This document shows positions 5,687 to 7,575 of a DNA stretch of 7,575 nt, in pieces. The notes below the pieces were generated by a model that was not told the DNA's origin, ran no database searches, and was given only the letters and a program-made list of their open reading frames with translations. How positions within the stretch are numbered: position 1 is the first letter of the stretch; the number at the start of each line of letters is the position of its first letter. Origin of the DNA: Rhodothermaceae bacterium (GTDB lineage Bacteria; Bacteroidota; Rhodothermia; Rhodothermales; Rubricoccaceae); assembly GCA_013003465.1 (NCBI GenBank), contig JABDIZ010000166.1, positions 1-7,575 of the forward strand, in the 5' to 3' direction. The position numbers and the translations under genes were made by a program.

Positions 5687-6531
5687 GCCGTCATGACCTC
5701 CCGCTGGGGCGTGCCCCGCCAGCGCAGCGCGACGAACGGCACGGCCAGGGCCACCAGCCCGATCAGGCCTGCGAGAGGCACCCCGTAGGCGAGGCAGATG
5801 AAGACGGGGAAGAGCACATTGGCTGCGTAGAGCAGCGGCGCGCCCTTCGCCTCCGTGTCGAGTCCGCCGAGGAGCCGGTCGAAGCCCCACACGATGACGG
5901 CCGAGGTCAGCAGCCAGCCCGCCCAGTTGACGAGGGGCATTCCGAAGTACGCGCCGCTGGCTTCGTACGTCCAGAAGGGGAACGCCGTGCTCATGGCCGG
6001 ATCGAGCGCCACGTCCCAGAGCACCATCAGCACCGCGCCGGTGGCAAGGGTGCCCCACGTGGGCAGGCGGAAGCGCCGTGCGAGGTCGTAGCAGACGAGC
6101 GCCATCGCGTACCACGAGGGCGGGATGAACCACGGCACGTGCCCCAGGATTTTGGCGCCGAGGAGATCGCCGTAGGCGTAGGCGCCAAACGGAAAGCCTG
6201 TCTGCGTGCCGACGAGCTCGGCCGTGGCGCCGATCACGCTGCCCCACAGGAAGAACAGGACCGACCGCCGCCAGCCGAGCGCCGGGAGGTAGAGCACGAA
6301 GGTGAGCACCGGCAGCAGCGCCATGTAGACCCACGTGGAGCCCTTGATAAGGTCGTTCAGGCTCAGGCCCGTGTGCGTGGCGATCCAGCCGAGGGCGACG
6401 GCCGCCTGCCGGGGCGCGGCGTTGAGCAGCAGCGTCCCGGCCACGCTGAACAGGATCGAGCCGACGAAGACGGCAAAGGCGACCTGAAAGACGCGGCGGC
6501 TCGGTGGGGCGACGTCCGACACAGCAGGCAT
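5683..6531 (-). CDS. cruF: Carotenoid 1',2'-hydratase, CruF type (DUF422 family)
   Basis: This 282-residue integral membrane protein belongs to the CruF/bisanhydrobacterioruberin hydratase family, which adds water across the terminal 1',2' double bond of psi-end carotenoids such as gamma-carotene or lycopene, giving a tertiary hydroxyl that can be glycosylated. About seven membrane helices are evident (roughly 14-36, 66-84, 90-104, 136-149, 160-176, 200-216 and 234-268, the last perhaps two). Conserved polar motifs match the family: E105-x2-G-x2-TGxPFGxYxY (105-120), VPWFIPPSWYAM (132-143), D173-x3-DP (173-178), FWTYE (186-190) and GAYFGMPLVNWAGW (193-206). The aspartates and glutamate are the probable catalytic residues. 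ATG at 6531 is chosen as start: the frame is open further upstream, but that stretch is basic, Pro-rich and unlike the family. It is the first gene of the operon. Confidence 0.9.
   Translation of the reverse strand: MPAVSDVAPPSRRVFQVAFAVFVGSILFSVAGTLLLNAAPRQAAVALGWIATHTGLSLNDLIKGSTWVYMALLPVLTFVLYLPALGWRRSVLFFLWGSVIGATAELVGTQTGFPFGAYAYGDLLGAKILGHVPWFIPPSWYAMALVCYDLARRFRLPTWGTLATGAVLMVLWDVALDPAMSTAFPFWTYEASGAYFGMPLVNWAGWLLTSAVIVWGFDRLLGGLDTEAKGAPLLYAANVLFPVFICLAYGVPLAGLIGLVALAVPFVALRWRGTPQREVMTA
5697..5702 (-). promoter_or_regulatory. Shine-Dalgarno site of crtB
   Basis: GGGAGG on the minus strand lies 10 nt before the crtB ATG at 5686, within the end of cruF. Together with the ATGA overlap at 5683-5686 it supports this start and coupled translation of cruF and crtB. 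The spacing is slightly long. Confidence 0.55.
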
Positions 6532-6746
6532 AGGGGAGGCAGGGCGAGGGGAGCGCAGGTTCAACCCGAGCGCAAGACCCGGGATCCGCCGACCGCGACG
6601 AGTGGCATTCTCGGCCGTCAGACGGAGGGACGGGTAGATTACCTGCCGGCTACCCACGACTTGTGAGCAACACCTAGTGGTTCCTTATTCCGATCAATCA
6701 GAGCGCGCCCCCTCCTGTCCAGGAGGGGACGGAAGCCTTCCCGCTT
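6532..6746. promoter_or_regulatory. Divergent spacer, presumed promoter region of the carotenoid operon and of the WbqC-like gene
   Basis: This 215-bp non-coding spacer lies between the divergent cruF and WbqC-like genes, so promoters for both strands should be here. I find no convincing sigma-70 or Bacteroidota promoter pair. A TAATCT on the minus strand (6636-6641) could be a -10 element for cruF, but no good -35 sits at the right distance. The same place holds a dyad, GGGTAG (6632-6637) with CTACCC (6650-6655), which would suit an operator overlapping such a promoter. The A/T-richest part is 6675-6700. A perfect hairpin lies at 6709-6728. All regulatory assignments here are inference. Confidence 0.4.
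6709..6728 (+). repeat. Perfect inverted repeat in the leader of the WbqC-like gene
   Basis: CCCCTCCT (6709-6716) and AGGAGGGG (6721-6728) pair perfectly over 8 bp around a GTCC loop. In RNA of the plus strand this hairpin would bury AGGAGG, a full anti-16S match, but that sequence is 20 nt before the GTG start, too far for normal ribosome placement. It has no T run, so it is not an intrinsic terminator. Confidence 0.7.
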
Positions 6747-7454
6747 GTGACTGCCATTCGCCCGCCCGAATACTTCCCGCGCCTCGACTACGCTGCGCTC
6801 CTGCTCGCGGCGGACCGCTTCGTGCTGGCCGACACGTTTCCGTTCAGCCGCCAGGGGCACCAGAACCGGATGCGGATCCGCACGCCCGACGGGCAGGGCT
6901 GGCAGTGGCTCACCGTCCCGCGCGTCCACGCCCAGGACCGCCGCCGCCTCGACACGGTCCCGCTCGACGACGCTACGCCGTGGGTGCGCCGCCACCGCCG
7001 CGCGCTCCACGTCAACTACAGCATGACGCCGTTCTACGACCACTACCGCGACAGCGTGGACGCGCTCCTCAAGCGAGAGTGGGCCTCGCTCGGCGATCTC
7101 GCCTGCGCGACGGTGGCCTGGGCGCACGAACACCTCGGCGGGGAAGGCACGGTCGTGCAGGCGTCACAGCTACCCGGCGCGCCGGACGACCTCGTGCGTG
7201 TCTGGACCGCACTAGACGATGCCGACGCCCTCGGTACGCTGCCCGAGTCCGCCGAGACCGATGCCACGCAACTGATCCCGCACGGAGCCACCGTGCAGGT
7301 GCTCCGCTTCGACGAGCACGAGCGGCGGCAGAACTTCCCCGGCTTTGTGGGCGGGGTGAGCGTGCTCGATCTGCTCTTCAACTACGGCCCCGCCGCCGCC
7401 GACCTGCTCCGCGAGGGCGTCACCGGCTGGCGCGTCGTCTCGCTGAGAATGTGA
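6747..7454 (+). CDS. WbqC-like family protein
   Basis: This 235-residue soluble protein resembles the WbqC-like family, common in Bacteroidota and in O-antigen or other glycan loci; the family has no firmly established reaction that I can name. Family-like features are PPEYFPRLDYAALLLAADRF (6-25), FSRQGHQNRMRIR (33-45) followed by WQWLTVPRV (52-60), NYSMTPFYDHYRDSVDALL (90-108), and near the end RQNFPGFVGGVSVLDLLFNY (194-213) followed by GP (214-215). Length is typical. No signal peptide or membrane helix is present, so it should act in the cytoplasm. The start is a GTG at 6747; no ATG or GTG lies in frame upstream, and the first family residues follow at once. It is divergent from the carotenoid operon and stands alone on its strand here. 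A link to pigment glycosylation cannot be shown. Confidence 0.88.
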   Translation: MTAIRPPEYFPRLDYAALLLAADRFVLADTFPFSRQGHQNRMRIRTPDGQGWQWLTVPRVHAQDRRRLDTVPLDDATPWVRRHRRALHVNYSMTPFYDHYRDSVDALLKREWASLGDLACATVAWAHEHLGGEGTVVQASQLPGAPDDLVRVWTALDDADALGTLPESAETDATQLIPHGATVQVLRFDEHERRQNFPGFVGGVSVLDLLFNYGPAAADLLREGVTGWRVVSLRM

Positions 7455-7477
7455 CGGGGCAGTTCGCGCTTAAAGCA

Positions 7478-7535
7478 TCCCCACGCATAGTGCGGGGAAG
7501 GGACGCTGTTTCCCCGGCGAGCCTACGCCGGGGAA
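7478..7535. repeat. Two tandem hairpins downstream of the WbqC-like gene
   Basis: The first hairpin pairs TCCC (7478-7481) with GGGA (7495-7498) and CGCA (7484-7487) with TGCG (7491-7494) around a TAG loop, with a two-base bulge. The second is perfect over 10 bp: TTCCCCGGCG (7510-7519) with CGCCGGGGAA (7526-7535), 6-base loop. They begin 23 bp after the stop codon. Neither is followed by a T run, so a classical intrinsic terminator is not supported. They may be Rho-assisted 3' ends, mRNA stabilisers or a REP-like element. The remaining bases to 7575 show no gene. Confidence 0.7.
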
Positions 7536-7575
7536 GCCTGCAAGCGGCCGAGTACCTCTAGCATCGCTGGAGACG

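Noticed and set aside
5687..6334. Upstream extension of the crtB frame, which would suggest a 538-residue fusion
   Set aside because: This stretch is the cruF gene read in a different frame. The phytoene synthase domain begins only after the ATG at 5686, which has the usual coupled start layout.
6532..6657. 42-codon N-terminal extension of CruF
   Set aside because: The added residues are Arg/Pro-rich and unlike the family, while the ATG at 6531 gives the expected length. Not fully excluded without homologue alignment.
7478..7535. Possible CRISPR repeat or classical terminator
   Set aside because: There are only two unlike hairpins and no regular repeat-spacer pattern, so not CRISPR. There is no T run after either stem, so not a standard intrinsic terminator.
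6677..7561. Plus-strand open frame of 294 codons covering the WbqC-like gene
   Set aside because: It is a +1-type shadow of the WbqC-like gene, with an Arg/Pro/Ala-rich product and no motifs.
7523..7564. Short minus-strand open frame starting at ATG 7564
   Set aside because: It stops after 13 codons and lies over the hairpin, so it is not a supported gene.

Overview
This 7.6-kb, GC-rich window (clearly above 60% G+C by eye) looks like a chromosomal segment of a pigmented bacterium of the Rhodothermota/Bacteroidota type (Rhodothermus, Salinibacter, Rubricoccus and relatives). This placement is inference. It rests on carotenoid-glycoside genes like those of that group, a WbqC-like gene, an ion channel with a C-terminal zinc ribbon as often seen in Bacteroidota, and few Shine-Dalgarno sequences. 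No rRNA, tRNA, transposase, phage or CRISPR sequence was seen.

The core is a compact minus-strand gene run from 6531 down to 1619. In transcription order it encodes a CruF-type carotenoid 1',2'-hydratase (6531-5683), phytoene synthase CrtB (5686-4718), a small SAM methyltransferase (4709-4095), a PlsC-type acyltransferase (4098-3388), a small exported protein of unknown function (3345-2698) and a membrane-anchored family 2 glycosyltransferase (2689-1619). Two junctions are 4-bp ATGA overlaps, two have 8-bp gaps and one has a 42-bp gap, so this is very probably one operon. Together the genes predict an acylated carotenoid glycoside of the salinixanthin or chlorobactene-glucoside-ester type. 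CrtB makes phytoene, CruF adds water at the psi end to create a tertiary hydroxyl, the glycosyltransferase puts a sugar on it, and the acyltransferase esterifies the sugar. The desaturase (CrtI), cyclase and ketolase are not in the window and must lie elsewhere. The methyltransferase and the exported protein have no assigned step and are the least explained members.

A voltage-gated-type potassium channel with a zinc-ribbon tail (1567-641) follows 51 bp downstream on the same strand, with no terminator visible, so it may be co-transcribed. Its 3' end overlaps by 38 bp, tail to tail, with a plus-strand gene for a small conserved protein of unknown function (238-678). Divergent from that gene is the first part of a lipoprotein gene, cut off by the window's left edge (68-1).

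On the right, a 215-bp divergent spacer (6532-6746) separates the carotenoid operon from a plus-strand WbqC-like gene (6747-7454). The spacer holds a perfect 8-bp hairpin that buries an AGGAGG sequence. Downstream of the WbqC-like gene are two tandem hairpins (7478-7535) whose inner arms could also pair with each other. No entirely new multi-gene system is evident. The points most worth a second look are the unassigned operon members, the hairpins, and the repeated sequence motifs at start codons.
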